Source of the DNA: Desulfonatronum thioautotrophicum
Lineage (GTDB): Bacteria > Desulfobacterota > Desulfovibrionia > Desulfovibrionales > Desulfonatronaceae
Length of the DNA: 64,000 bases
Assembly: GCF_000934745.1 (NCBI RefSeq)
Contig: NZ_JYNO01000017.1
Coordinates: 1 to 64,000, forward strand
Direction of reading: 5' to 3'
The notes below the pieces were generated by a model. The model was not told the DNA's origin. It did no database searches and saw only the letters and a list, made by a program, of their open reading frames with translations. The position numbers and the translations under genes were made by a program. Shown in pieces: positions 1 to 8,964 of the stretch (positions are counted from its first letter, which is position 1; the number at the start of each line of letters is the position of its first letter).

Positions 1-160
1 GCAGCCGGGGCTCGTCCCAGACCTGCTCCGGAGCATGCACCGACGCCCCCAGAACCGCCACCTCGCTGTCCCGCAGCCCGAACAACTCGCGGTAAACAAA
101 GGTCTCCGAAAGCTTGGGCAGCCAGGGAGCGATGAAGATGATCGGGAAAGATCGGGGCAT
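1..160 (-). CDS. Glycosyltransferase, N-terminal fragment cut by window edge
   Basis: On the minus strand an ATG at 160 opens a frame that stays open to the window edge. It reads MPRSFPIIFIAPWLPKLSET and then FVYRELFGLR, the typical first strand and motif of GT4-type transferases of the WcaL/colanic-acid kind (PxLSETFVxxEL). It starts eight bases after the stop of the neighbouring GT2-acyltransferase gene, so the two probably share a transcript in the polysaccharide locus. No good ribosome site is visible, which fits translational coupling. The donor sugar and specificity cannot be judged from 53 residues. Confidence 0.7.
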   Translation of the reverse strand, partial: MPRSFPIIFIAPWLPKLSETFVYRELFGLRDSEVAVLGASVHAPEQVWDEPRL

Positions 161-168
161 GGCAAATA

Positions 169-1782
169 TCAGTTGGTGGAAGGAGAAATAATCCGGGCCG
201 GAATGCCCACCGCTGTATGCCCGGGCGGCACGTCCTGGAGGACCACGCTCATGGCCCCGATTTTCGCGCCCTGGCCGATGCGGATGTCGCCCAGGACCTG
301 GGCATAGGCCCCAAACTCCACGTTGTCTTCGATGACTGGGACCGGCCCGTGCTCGACCTTGTTGCCGATGGTCACGCCCTGGCGCAGGGTGCAGCCCGCG
401 CCCATCCGGACCTGGGAGTGGATGAAGATATTGCCGAAATGATGGATGCGCAATCCGGGGCCGATGACCGTCTCCTTGGTGAAGCTGACCCCGGTCAGGG
501 TTTCCACGATCCGGAACAGCAGCCAGTACAGGCGATCCATGAGCCAGCGGGTGGGGCCGCGCTTGCGGCGGTCGTTCCATTGGCCGAAGCGGTACACGGC
601 CAGGGCCCACAGGGACTGCTCTCGAAAAAAGGCATGGTGCGGATAACGGGCCCGGTCCGCGGCCCAGGCCGATGTATCCGGCTGTACGGCCCTATTGGAA
701 CGGCCCCCCTCTCCTGCTCCGCCGGCCTGGGCAGGGCCCTTGTACTCAATCAGCCGGGCCTGGCGTCCGGCCCGGCGGTCCCGATAGTATCGCAGATGCC
801 CCACAAGCTGGGCCCACTTGCCAAGCATGGTCAGCAGGCCGAAGCGCAGAGCTTGGCGCGAATCCACGCCGCCGGTCTGTTCCTTGCGGGCAATGCGGAC
901 ACCCTGGGCCGCCCATGCGCCGAGCGCAATCGCCAGGGCGATCACGGCACCAGCCGTGCCCGCGAAAAGCGCGAACAGAAGCATCAATACCGCGGCACCA
1001 CCGGCCCAACCCAGGGTCCAGGTGCGCGCACTCTGGACCATCGCCGCGAACGGAACGCCTTCTCCGCTCGGAGCCGCCGCCTTGCATCGTAGAAAGACAT
1101 CCAGCGACCCGTACCCGCCCCGGACCATCCGCTTCCACCACTGGCCGAAACGCAGAATCTGGGCGTCGTGCAGGGTCATTTCGCCGGGAATGCGGTGGAT
1201 TTCCCAGCCGGCCCGGCGCAGCCGGAAGCACAGTTCCGGCTCCTCCCCGGCGATCAGGGTCTCGTCAAAGCCATTCACGCCGGACAAGGCGGCCACCCGG
1301 TACAGGGCATCCCCACCCACGGACGCCGCCCGGCCGATCGGGGCATCCCATTCCCGGTCAGCCATGACGTTGTAGATGGAGCGTTCCGGAAAGCGCTCCC
1401 GCCGACGACCGCACACGGCCGCGACGCGAGGATGATCCCGCAAAAAACGCAGGGCCGTTTCCACCCATCCGGAAACCACGCTGCAATCACCATCGAAAAA
1501 ATGCACGTACTCGACGTCCGACCTCAGCTCGCGCACCCTGGCAAACCCGGCGTTGCGGGCCCTGGACATGGAAAACGGCCGACTCATGTCCAGCTCCACC
1601 ACCTCCGCGCCCAGAGACCGTGCCAACTCCCGACTGCCGTCCGTGGACCCGGAATCCACGTACACCAGCGGCCCGCCCTGCCCTTGCAGCGACTCCAGAC
1701 ACCCCCGCAACCGTTCCCCCTCGTTGCGGCCGATGACCACCAGGCCGACGGGAATACATAATACGCGATCACGTTCGCTCAT
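169..1782 (-). CDS. Bifunctional GT2 glycosyltransferase - serine acetyltransferase-like protein
   Basis: This 537-residue protein joins two enzymes. Residues 10-245 are a family 2 glycosyltransferase (nucleotide-binding DSGSTDGS at 43-50, metal-binding FDGD at 96-99, EEPELCFRL near 180). Residues 253-296 are hydrophobic and probably membrane embedded or associated. Residues 380-537 are a left-handed beta-helix acetyltransferase of the CysE type (LRIHHFGNIFIHS, then hexapeptide repeats, ending VGIPARI). A glycine/arginine-rich linker near 350-370 connects them. The start ATG at 1782 follows an AGGAG. The likely role is to add a sugar and O-acetylate it during exopolysaccharide assembly at the inner membrane. 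The same two activities are encoded by separate adjacent genes at 14905-16423, so this looks like a fusion of a paralogous pair. Confidence 0.85.
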   Translation of the reverse strand: MSERDRVLCIPVGLVVIGRNEGERLRGCLESLQGQGGPLVYVDSGSTDGSRELARSLGAEVVELDMSRPFSMSRARNAGFARVRELRSDVEYVHFFDGDCSVVSGWVETALRFLRDHPRVAAVCGRRRERFPERSIYNVMADREWDAPIGRAASVGGDALYRVAALSGVNGFDETLIAGEEPELCFRLRRAGWEIHRIPGEMTLHDAQILRFGQWWKRMVRGGYGSLDVFLRCKAAAPSGEGVPFAAMVQSARTWTLGWAGGAAVLMLLFALFAGTAGAVIALAIALGAWAAQGVRIARKEQTGGVDSRQALRFGLLTMLGKWAQLVGHLRYYRDRRAGRQARLIEYKGPAQAGGAGEGGRSNRAVQPDTSAWAADRARYPHHAFFREQSLWALAVYRFGQWNDRRKRGPTRWLMDRLYWLLFRIVETLTGVSFTKETVIGPGLRIHHFGNIFIHSQVRMGAGCTLRQGVTIGNKVEHGPVPVIEDNVEFGAYAQVLGDIRIGQGAKIGAMSVVLQDVPPGHTAVGIPARIISPSTN

Positions 1783-1840
1783 CGGATCTCCTGGCAGGAT
1801 GTTTTTGTCGGCAAAGTTGCCACAATCAAGCCGTAAGCTC

Positions 1841-2140
1841 TTAATTGAAATCTTTGCGAAGATACTCGTGGTAGCTGGTCACAAAGGATTTGTAATGATC
1901 TTCGATCCCGGGCTCAGCTGGATACATGCACAAATAATGACGACGATCAAAAGGCTCTACAAGCTCACTCATGCCATATTTTTGTACGGGCATGAACCTG
2001 ACGGTTGGAACCCCTTTGGTATCTTGCCCTTCAACAACCCAGCAGGGCTGATACCAGTAATTATCATCAGCCTCGAAGACAATAATCGATCCGCTGGGCA
2101 TGGTGATGCAGAATGTGGATTTGATGTTTTGTTCGGTCAT
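1841..2140 (-). CDS. Hypothetical protein, 99 residues
   Basis: I do not recognise this small protein. The ATG at 2140 is chosen because a GAGG lies five bases upstream; a longer in-frame start at 2209 would add 23 residues and lacks such a site. The sequence is rich in Tyr and Trp (NYWYQPCWVVEG, DRRHYLCMY) and has no signal peptide or membrane segment. It lies 136 bases after the SF1 helicase gene, in the same direction, at the far end of the putative defence operon. It could be an accessory or immunity-type protein or an unrelated gene; nothing in the sequence decides this. Confidence 0.55.
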   Translation of the reverse strand: MTEQNIKSTFCITMPSGSIIVFEADDNYWYQPCWVVEGQDTKGVPTVRFMPVQKYGMSELVEPFDRRHYLCMYPAEPGIEDHYKSFVTSYHEYLRKDFN

Positions 2141-2276
2141 GATACCTCGCTTGTTGAGAGACGATTTCTTGGTTTGCAGTGCCTCGATGAAATCAATCTC
2201 CAGGATCATCAGATCGATGATGAATCAACTGCGTGTTGGTGATGGCGGCGAGATGGACTGGACTGATAACCTGCAT

Positions 2277-3857
2277 TCATCCGCCCACGACCCTCCAATT
2301 CCGATAGGACAGAACATTTTCGGCCTCGAAGGTCGTGAACAGGCGGTCAAAGACCGGTTCGCGTTTGAGAGATGCATGATTTCCGAGCAGGATGACCTTT
2401 TTTCTCGCCCTGGTCATGGCTACGTTCAGTCTATGTTCGTCGGCGACATGCTTTGAAGGGGTATCCGTATAACTGGCCAGTGAGAAAATTACGACATCCG
2501 CTTCTCCACCCTGAAAGCGATCTACAGTATCAACCCGTCTCTCCCAGAGGTTGTTCCGGTTTCCCAAGCGTTCAGCAAGTTCGCGCCTCAACAATGCGAT
2601 CTGGGCACGGTAAGGTGATATGACGGCAAGTGATTGCTCCTCCTCCGGGTTGAAGCCGAATTTGATCAGCGATTCGACAAGGTCCACGGCATTTCGGGCT
2701 TCGATGATGTTTGTGCGCGGCGTCCTGGCATCGCCCAGCGGGATGTCCACAAATATCACAGGTCGTTGAGGATCAAGCGCCTCAGCAATGATTTGGTCAC
2801 CCTTGACGGAGATATCGAGACGCGAGCTGGCGATTTGTCGGGTTGCGGGCCGCAAATGTCCATCATACCACATGGCTGAAGCGACCGCGCAAATGGAATC
2901 GTTCATTCGGTGTTGCTCTTGCAGCTCAACAAGACATTCGTTTTGTTCGCTTTTCATCCATGCATACAGGCTTTCGAACAAGGAAACGTCAAGCGGTTGC
3001 ACGGGGCCTGACTGAATACCTTTTGTGCCGATTAATCTGCGGGACTCCTCACTTTGTGACTGCACGATCGGCGGCAGTTGATTGTGATCCCCGATCAACA
3101 CAGCAATGCGACCATATGAAAGTGCGCCCATAGAGAGAGGAATGTTGATCTGACCGGCCTCGTCGATGACAACCAAGTCAATGTCTTCGAGGTACTTGTC
3201 GTAGCGGTTGGACAAAAGGGAACTGATCGTCGCACCGATGACCCGCTTGTCCTTGATTTTCATGCGGGCAGTGACGATCCGGTCGGCAAGGGGGGCGAGT
3301 CCGCTGGGGCCTGCCATTCCGCCAAGGGTAGTCCCATGCAAGGCCTCGTCCACGCTGTCTTCATATCCTATGCGCCAGACACTGCTCCTATTTGGACCGC
3401 TGATCACTCGACTGAGCGCCTCATCAACGGCCCTGTTCGTATTGGCGACCACAAGGATCTTTCGGTCCAGCCCCATATGTGTGGACACCAGTTCCCGGAT
3501 CATCTCGGTTTTTCCAGAACCAGGCGGTCCAAGAACCAAGAGCAACGTTTCCATGCGCAGGGATTTCGCAATGGCCTCTTGCTGAAGGGTATTGAGCCTT
3601 TCCGAAGCGGCGGGTTTGACCTGGAAAGCATCGGGCCTAATGCGTATCCTTTTTCGCTGGAGGACTACGTCCTTAAGCGGATGCTCCCTGGAAAAGAAAC
3701 GAAAAAGCCCAGAAAAGGGACGACGTGCAAGTCTGTCGTCAACATACTCGTCAATCAAGACTGGTTCGAATTCGAGCCCAGACTGTTCATCCACCTTGAC
3801 GACCAAGTGATCAGGCTTGGAATCAACAATGGAGGCGATAACAGCTTCACCGTACAA
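2277..3857 (-). CDS. SF1 (Dna2/Upf1-type) helicase, C-terminal half of a split gene
   Basis: This is a superfamily 1 helicase of the COG1112/Dna2 group: Walker A GPPGSGKT (residues 110-117), DEAGQ Walker B, GDHNQLPP motif III, VDRFQGGEAD motif V, and VAMTRARK motif VI. The ends are complete, but the only upstream start in this part of the frame is TTG at 3857, with no convincing ribosome site. The same frame runs without a break back to codon 3921-3923, directly after the TAA that ends the nuclease gene, and those 22 codons read like protein (EFRPKDTVVVCSHPDG). So the helicase was probably translated as one chain with the upstream nuclease, and the split is a nonsense change, a natural fission or a sequence error. 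Confidence 0.8.
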   Translation of the reverse strand: MYGEAVIASIVDSKPDHLVVKVDEQSGLEFEPVLIDEYVDDRLARRPFSGLFRFFSREHPLKDVVLQRKRIRIRPDAFQVKPAASERLNTLQQEAIAKSLRMETLLLVLGPPGSGKTEMIRELVSTHMGLDRKILVVANTNRAVDEALSRVISGPNRSSVWRIGYEDSVDEALHGTTLGGMAGPSGLAPLADRIVTARMKIKDKRVIGATISSLLSNRYDKYLEDIDLVVIDEAGQINIPLSMGALSYGRIAVLIGDHNQLPPIVQSQSEESRRLIGTKGIQSGPVQPLDVSLFESLYAWMKSEQNECLVELQEQHRMNDSICAVASAMWYDGHLRPATRQIASSRLDISVKGDQIIAEALDPQRPVIFVDIPLGDARTPRTNIIEARNAVDLVESLIKFGFNPEEEQSLAVISPYRAQIALLRRELAERLGNRNNLWERRVDTVDRFQGGEADVVIFSLASYTDTPSKHVADEHRLNVAMTRARKKVILLGNHASLKREPVFDRLFTTFEAENVLSYRNWRVVGG

Positions 3858-3923
3858 AGGTCCGTCTGGATGGCTGCAAACAACGACCGTGTCTTTCGGA
3901 CGGAATTCCGTGGTGACAGGACC

Positions 3924-3926
3924 TTA
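3924..3926 (-). other. In-frame TAA separating nuclease and helicase halves
   Basis: The minus strand reads ...GTT CAA GCC TAA GGT CCT GTC ACC ACG GAA. The codons before and after TAA are in one frame that runs from 5954 to 2277, giving 1225 codons with this single interruption. TAA excludes selenocysteine (TGA) and pyrrolysine (TAG) decoding. Confidence 0.9.
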
Positions 3927-5954
3927 GGCTTGAACCCTGAAAACGTTTTTGGCTTCTGAAATGGGCTTGCAGGCCGCAACCCGCAATGCCTTTCCATCGT
4001 CGATACGGTCCTGGGCATGGGTACGCCATATCCTGGCCTGCGAAGCTTTCACAGCTTCCAATTCCTGCACCAGCAGCCGTTCGTAATGCTTGAAGATGCG
4101 CTGATCTTGTTCATCCGGGTCGAAGGAGGCCGCTCCCTGCATCCAATGCTTTGTGGGCATGCTCCGTGTGTCTTCATGTCTGCCCAGCAGGGCAATTTTC
4201 CCACAATTGTCACTTTGCTGGCATTTGCGACATTTGTTTTCATTGGCTGCAAAAAGGGCCTCACCTGTCAGATTCACCTTGACCAGCTCGTTGCGTTTGT
4301 CGATGGCCTTGCGCAAGTTCTGCCAGACGAGAGCAACCTCCCGCTCCACATTCACGGCCAAATCGCCGGGATCAAGAATATCGTTCTTGGTATATAGAAC
4401 GGATGTCCGTGGAAGGTTGGGGGGGCGCATTCCTGTCTTGACGGCAAGCATCAAGGCATAGGCAAGAGCCTGGATTTCGTGCCCGAACTGGACACGCGCC
4501 CCCCAGCATCGGCTGGTTTTGAACTCGCCTAAGGCAATGATCTTCCGGTCTTTTTCCCATACAGCGTCAAGCTTGCCCTGCATCCCCAAGCGAGGTTCGA
4601 TGATAAATGTTTCAGACCGCATCTTGCCAAAAATGTTCCGCTTTTTATCAAACCATGCTTCAATACGCTGGATGTGTGGCTGGGCATCCAGATCAACACT
4701 TTCGGGATGAGAATTTGTCAGGATCATTTCATAAAATGCTTCCTCAAGGAAGTCATTCCGAAAACGCTCCTGGTCGGACTGATTGGTTCCAAGCCAGAGA
4801 AGCGGGGTGATTCTGTGAAAAAGAGAGCCCCTCAGGGTCGCACTGCTTCCTGGTCTGGGTGAGAAAAGGTTGAGCGCCAATTGGCGTTCACAATAATCCA
4901 CGTTGACAAAATCCGTGACATTAATCAGCCAATCCGGTTCAAGTATCACCACGCTGTTGGTATTTGTATCGAAAAAACTTTGCCGATCCCAGAGATGATG
5001 ACATGCCAGGCGTATGGTGCGCCTTGCTCCTATCCGATTCCTCAAATGGCTGATACAATGCACGGACGGACCCTGAACTCGAACCTTGACCACCGGAGCG
5101 GACTGTTCATCACTTCGGATGTGTAAGAGGAAACCTGATTCCTTGAGTTGCTCTATCCCCTCCAAGGTGCCACGAATGCAGTTGATCGGCGCGGACTCAC
5201 CGGACAATACGGCAACAAAGTCATCACCCAGTCCGGTCGGTACCATTCTCTTGGTGGAGGGTTTTTGTGTAGTATCGCTGGGAGTAGGAGTTGGATAAGA
5301 GGTTGTCGCCAAGGCTTTTTTAGATGATGGGCGGGGAATAAAACGGTAAATGTCCTGCTCAGTCAAACGAAGCACGGATTCAATCAGCCTTTGCTGTTCC
5401 TCATCGGTCAGGGCAAAAGCCGGGGTTGTTCGTCGAAAGACGTCCAGGTGCAGTTCGTTCAGGCCGATAATTCGGAACCAGGGCGTTCTGGGCAGATCAA
5501 GACGCGAGCCATCCGGCATGACAGGGCTCAGTGCAACTGTCGCCTGAACCTGATCCAGGCGTGGAAGTGATGTACGCGTGGAAAGGAATCTTGCGTGGTG
5601 TTCCTTCATCAGCGCAATCAGGTTTTGGCGGTAATGGGCTACCTGCAGGAAGGGATTAAGGTGCTTGCCGCCTCTGAGCGGAACCTCCCTGTTTCCATCA
5701 CGAATGCTCCAAGGGCCATTTTCACCTCCAGTGACCGGACCGCCAACATGCTTGAGTTCAATGACAAAAAGGCCTTTATGTTTCAAAACGGCAAGATCGA
5801 TAGGTTGATTACCTGCCAGAAAGTTGTAGAGTACATGGTATGTTTCGCGATCTGCACCGTAAGTGTTGTGCATCTCACGTAAAAAAACACCAAGAGCTTC
5901 CCCTTCGTGCGTGTACTCAAAAGATGGTGTACCTGACCAGACTTGTATTGGCAT
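3924..5954 (-). CDS. NERD + Dna2-like Fe-S nuclease, N-terminal half of split nuclease-helicase
   Basis: This 676-residue protein carries two PD-(D/E)XK nuclease modules. Residues about 10-115 are a NERD domain with the expected D53 and ELK (67-69). Residues about 345-590 match the Fe-S nuclease of Dna2/AddB: C355, RGSLFH with H380, KLDAV with D463, GEFK (477-479), QALAY from 495, and a final cysteine set C575, C578, C584 that would close a 4Fe-4S cluster with C355. A Pro/Thr-rich linker lies near 208-235. It ends in TAA at 3924-3926, in the same frame as the SF1 helicase downstream. Upstream is the PLD-like gene, 20 bases away. The likely role is cutting and unwinding foreign DNA. No clear ribosome site precedes the ATG, which suggests coupling or leaderless-like initiation inside the operon. 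Confidence 0.8.
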   Translation of the reverse strand: MPIQVWSGTPSFEYTHEGEALGVFLREMHNTYGADRETYHVLYNFLAGNQPIDLAVLKHKGLFVIELKHVGGPVTGGENGPWSIRDGNREVPLRGGKHLNPFLQVAHYRQNLIALMKEHHARFLSTRTSLPRLDQVQATVALSPVMPDGSRLDLPRTPWFRIIGLNELHLDVFRRTTPAFALTDEEQQRLIESVLRLTEQDIYRFIPRPSSKKALATTSYPTPTPSDTTQKPSTKRMVPTGLGDDFVAVLSGESAPINCIRGTLEGIEQLKESGFLLHIRSDEQSAPVVKVRVQGPSVHCISHLRNRIGARRTIRLACHHLWDRQSFFDTNTNSVVILEPDWLINVTDFVNVDYCERQLALNLFSPRPGSSATLRGSLFHRITPLLWLGTNQSDQERFRNDFLEEAFYEMILTNSHPESVDLDAQPHIQRIEAWFDKKRNIFGKMRSETFIIEPRLGMQGKLDAVWEKDRKIIALGEFKTSRCWGARVQFGHEIQALAYALMLAVKTGMRPPNLPRTSVLYTKNDILDPGDLAVNVEREVALVWQNLRKAIDKRNELVKVNLTGEALFAANENKCRKCQQSDNCGKIALLGRHEDTRSMPTKHWMQGAASFDPDEQDQRIFKHYERLLVQELEAVKASQARIWRTHAQDRIDDGKALRVAACKPISEAKNVFRVQA

Positions 5955-5973
5955 AATAGTTATATATTGATAT

Positions 5974-6909
5974 TTATGGCAAAGAAAAGCGATACTTTAA
6001 ATTATTAGGCCGAACATCTGGATCGTATCTCCGCTGAATTTCATCTCGTTCATTGCGTCCAAGTCTAGCCCATGTTGTCCTCTCATTTGATTTTGAAGTA
6101 TCAAGGCCATTTCCCATAAGTATACCTATGATATCTGTTATAATATATCTATCATGTATTTCGTCCCAAATGAAGACTTCGACCTCAAAATCCATTTTTG
6201 TAAGAATTTTTTTGCAGTGAATTCTGAAAATATCATTCAAATCGTTGTTCGTGAATAATTTCCTGTTAGGTCCAGAACCTTTGTAGCATCCACGGTGAAT
6301 CTCGATCTTCGGCATTTTATTTAGCCGTGTTAAAGTGCCAAGCAAGCTGATAAAGTCTTGATAGCGAATTTCGGAAGGATCCATGTGTCCGTCTATGAAC
6401 ATTACGGAATTGGCGCAACGGAACAAAGGCTCCAGATTCCTTAAGTATTCTTCCTTGTTACGGCGAATACTGCACGAGCAACTACGCTCCTTCCACCACG
6501 AGGCGCTGGACAGGCGATTGATCGATGCGACAAGAGAGTTAGCTTTATACTTTTGAGCCAATTCGAAGGAGGTGACAATACCGGTGAACGGCTTGGTCTG
6601 ATAGCTGGCAATGGCTTCCCTGCACCAGTCTTCATCCGAAAATGGAGTTTCCTTGCTAATTGCCGGGCACGGTGCCAACCGGTTCTGGGTTTCCAACTTC
6701 TTGAACAATTCCCTGCCCATCAAGTGCCACATCCGTTGCCCCTCGTTGAATACTCTGGACCATTCACCATCACGTAAATCCCGGACAACGCCTTCGGTTA
6801 ACAGGGTTTCCTTGAGGCGTTCCAGATAGACGCGGCCAATTTCCTGATCAGCGTAGGACGCCGCATCAAACACGCAGTGCGTCAAGGCATATTCTTCCAG
6901 CAAAGCCAT
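5974..6909 (-). CDS. PLD-like (HKD-type) putative effector protein
   Basis: This 311-residue protein has an N-terminal helical half (1-150) that I cannot assign and a C-terminal half with the layout of a PLD-like domain: a hydrophobic strand VMFIDGHMD near 165 and the motif HDRYIITD followed by GILMGNGLD near 265, a variant of HxKx4D with Arg in place of Lys. Such half-sites occur in effectors of anti-phage systems and in MIT-C-type domains. Its ATG overlaps the TGA of the upstream ATPase gene by one base (TGATG), so the two are translationally coupled. A nuclease or lipase activity is plausible but unproven; the Lys-to-Arg change could make it a binding domain. Confidence 0.6.
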   Translation of the reverse strand: MALLEEYALTHCVFDAASYADQEIGRVYLERLKETLLTEGVVRDLRDGEWSRVFNEGQRMWHLMGRELFKKLETQNRLAPCPAISKETPFSDEDWCREAIASYQTKPFTGIVTSFELAQKYKANSLVASINRLSSASWWKERSCSCSIRRNKEEYLRNLEPLFRCANSVMFIDGHMDPSEIRYQDFISLLGTLTRLNKMPKIEIHRGCYKGSGPNRKLFTNNDLNDIFRIHCKKILTKMDFEVEVFIWDEIHDRYIITDIIGILMGNGLDTSKSNERTTWARLGRNERDEIQRRYDPDVRPNNLKYRFSLP

Positions 6910-8567
6910 CAGAAAACCTCCCGCAAGCCTTCCTCAAAAAAACCCCCCGGCCACGCCTTGACCAACTCACCTTGTTTGTTCAGCGGCATTTCACGAACAA
7001 CGCTCCGCCGATATCCATCCATCTCAATATTCTCCACATACTTCACGCTGACATCTTCTGCCTGGATCGGAGTTAGTCCTTCCGCTAATGTCCCATTGGT
7101 GGTTTCCCGAATTCTTCGCAAAATCCGTAGCAATAAATGCTCGCTATGTGTCTCAATTAAAAAAATTACCTTATCCTTCTTAGATTGTTCAATAAATAAA
7201 TCCCCAAGTTCTACCTGTAATTTAGGATGTATGTGTAATTCTGGTTGTTCTATTGATATTATTCCTTTATCAAAATCACCGTATTTTCTGTCACGGAAAT
7301 ATATTTGGCTTGTCTCTTTCTTACTCATCAACGTTGCAACAATGACTGGCAAAATTTGTGAAAAACCAAATCCTACATCTTGAAGCATAACCTCATTATT
7401 GTTTTTACTGATGAAAATCAATTTCTTTTTTATTGGAGCTTTTTTATAAACATCTTTTAGGTCATCATCTATTTCTGAATCTGAAAATCTGGATTCGACT
7501 TCTTTGTAATGAATTATTTTTGCTTTATAACCAGTTTCAAGTCGCTCATTAATCCAATAATTGAACTTTTTGATAAAATCTTCATCAGAACCAAACAGAA
7601 TATTCCATGCAGCTTTTCCAGTTATAAATCTATCCTGTCGCGGAACTTGATTTTCCTCCAGTCTTAATGGCAAACTTCTCAATGGTCCTATGCGTAAGTT
7701 ATCAATCAATTCATTTTTAACTAAACCATATGATTTTAAAAGTTTTTTAAATATTATGCCTTCAAAAAAAGGCATTCTTGGATCTGCTTTTACAAGCATA
7801 GGCATAGCATCATCATCAATTTCATATTCTTCGTCAGAAATTTTTAATGATACAGAATTAAAGTCGCTTTTAGGCAATGCGCAGTCAACAGCATGCTGAA
7901 GAAAATCGTAATCATAAATATGATTTTTATTGTTGAAATAGTCATTAAATATTTTTTCAAATGCTGTTTTATAAGTATATTTTTCCTTTTCATCAAGTTT
8001 AAACTCATAAATAAATTCTGGATATCTATAAAGCATTTCTTTTTCAAATATGAAATGATCGATGTTAAAATATACTAATTTCGTTAAATTGCTATGTAAA
8101 ATATATTCTATCGATAAAACCTTCATCCCACCTATGAAAAGTGAATAAGATTTAACAATTGGCTTCATTTTCAAGCTATCCCATATTATATATAACTCAA
8201 CATAAATTTCTTTTTCATGTTCTATCAGTTCATTGATAATGAGCGGATTAAATCCATATTTTTTTTCACTTTCTTTAATGTTATGGTATTTGTTAATGCA
8301 AATTCCTAATATCATTTCTTTTGAAAAATCATGAGATGTGATAATATGTTCAAATCCACCAGATCTTATTTCTCCATCGTAAGCGAATGAAACATCTGCA
8401 TCAAGATTTCTATTGACAAAAACTTGTTTTATGTAGTGTAATGCCTGAATTATTGTACTTTTTCCGGCACTATTTGGTCCAAAAAGCAACGTTATTGGCT
8501 TAAAATGAACTGTTGTTTTATCCTTAATCCCCTTGAAATTTTGAATTGTGATCGACGTGATGCTCAT
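6909..8567 (-). CDS. DUF3696-family AAA/ABC-type ATPase (OLD/AAA15-like)
   Basis: This 552-residue ATPase has Walker A GPNSAGKST (30-38), an ABC-type signature region GFSQILP, Walker B IEQPELHIHP and a following HSEHLLL, the order found in OLD/RecF-like ATPases. The C-terminal end (SVKYVENIEMDGYRRS, then KAWPGGFFEEGL) is the DUF3696 hallmark. No TOPRIM nuclease domain is fused. The middle of the gene is strikingly AT-rich and uses AAA, ATT and TTT codons unlike its neighbours, which suggests recent transfer. GGAGT lies six bases before the ATG. It heads the operon with the PLD-like and nuclease-helicase genes. By analogy with other two-gene ATPase-effector systems (Septu, PARIS) it may sense invasion and control the effector; that is inference. 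Confidence 0.75.
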   Translation of the reverse strand: MSITSITIQNFKGIKDKTTVHFKPITLLFGPNSAGKSTIIQALHYIKQVFVNRNLDADVSFAYDGEIRSGGFEHIITSHDFSKEMILGICINKYHNIKESEKKYGFNPLIINELIEHEKEIYVELYIIWDSLKMKPIVKSYSLFIGGMKVLSIEYILHSNLTKLVYFNIDHFIFEKEMLYRYPEFIYEFKLDEKEKYTYKTAFEKIFNDYFNNKNHIYDYDFLQHAVDCALPKSDFNSVSLKISDEEYEIDDDAMPMLVKADPRMPFFEGIIFKKLLKSYGLVKNELIDNLRIGPLRSLPLRLEENQVPRQDRFITGKAAWNILFGSDEDFIKKFNYWINERLETGYKAKIIHYKEVESRFSDSEIDDDLKDVYKKAPIKKKLIFISKNNNEVMLQDVGFGFSQILPVIVATLMSKKETSQIYFRDRKYGDFDKGIISIEQPELHIHPKLQVELGDLFIEQSKKDKVIFLIETHSEHLLLRILRRIRETTNGTLAEGLTPIQAEDVSVKYVENIEMDGYRRSVVREMPLNKQGELVKAWPGGFFEEGLREVF

Positions 8568-8964
8568 GGGATACTCCGATACAGATAGAAATTAAAAGAG
8601 ATATGGTATTTGTCTTGATGCTCGTTGCTCATCAATTACAAATAGCACCTGTTTGGATATAGGTTCATCGTTCACTCTCGGACTTCACCCAGGTAGTTAG
8701 CGAATGCCGTGCCAAACGACTTGGTGAATCAAAAAAACTACTAACAGTCTGAAAATAAATATTTAATTTGAAATTTACAGGTCGCCTATCAATTTATGAC
8801 TTCACTGAAATGCAAATTTCTTCCTAGCATTGTGAAGTTATCTTCCTTTTTGGCCGGCTGGAGAAATATCATCGAGTTTCAGGCACCTTTTTGAATCGCC
8901 CCTTGATAGCATATTGCATGGCGACGGGACACGACCCACTGGGGCATGTATCGCGCATTCACGT
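8568..8964. other. AT-rich intergenic region upstream of ATPase operon
   Basis: There is no gene-like reading frame here on either strand. The stretch is AT-rich like the ATPase gene and contains the sigma54 promoter at 8699-8715. The region 8720-8900 upstream of that promoter would be the place to expect enhancer sites for the activator; I see no clean repeated operator. Confidence 0.5.
8699..8715 (-). promoter_or_regulatory. Near-consensus sigma54 (-24/-12) promoter
   Basis: Read on the minus strand, 8715-8699 gives TTGGCACGGCATTCGCT. It matches the sigma54 consensus YTGGCACGRNNNTTGCW at every fixed position but one (C for the second T of TTGC), with the exact GG-to-GC spacing. Transcription would start near 8688 and run toward the DUF3696 ATPase gene, leaving a leader of about 120 bases. 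A sigma54 activator gene lies at 10829-12484. Confidence 0.6.

Noticed and set aside
3924-3926. Recoding of the stop as selenocysteine or pyrrolysine
   Set aside because: The codon is TAA, which neither system uses.
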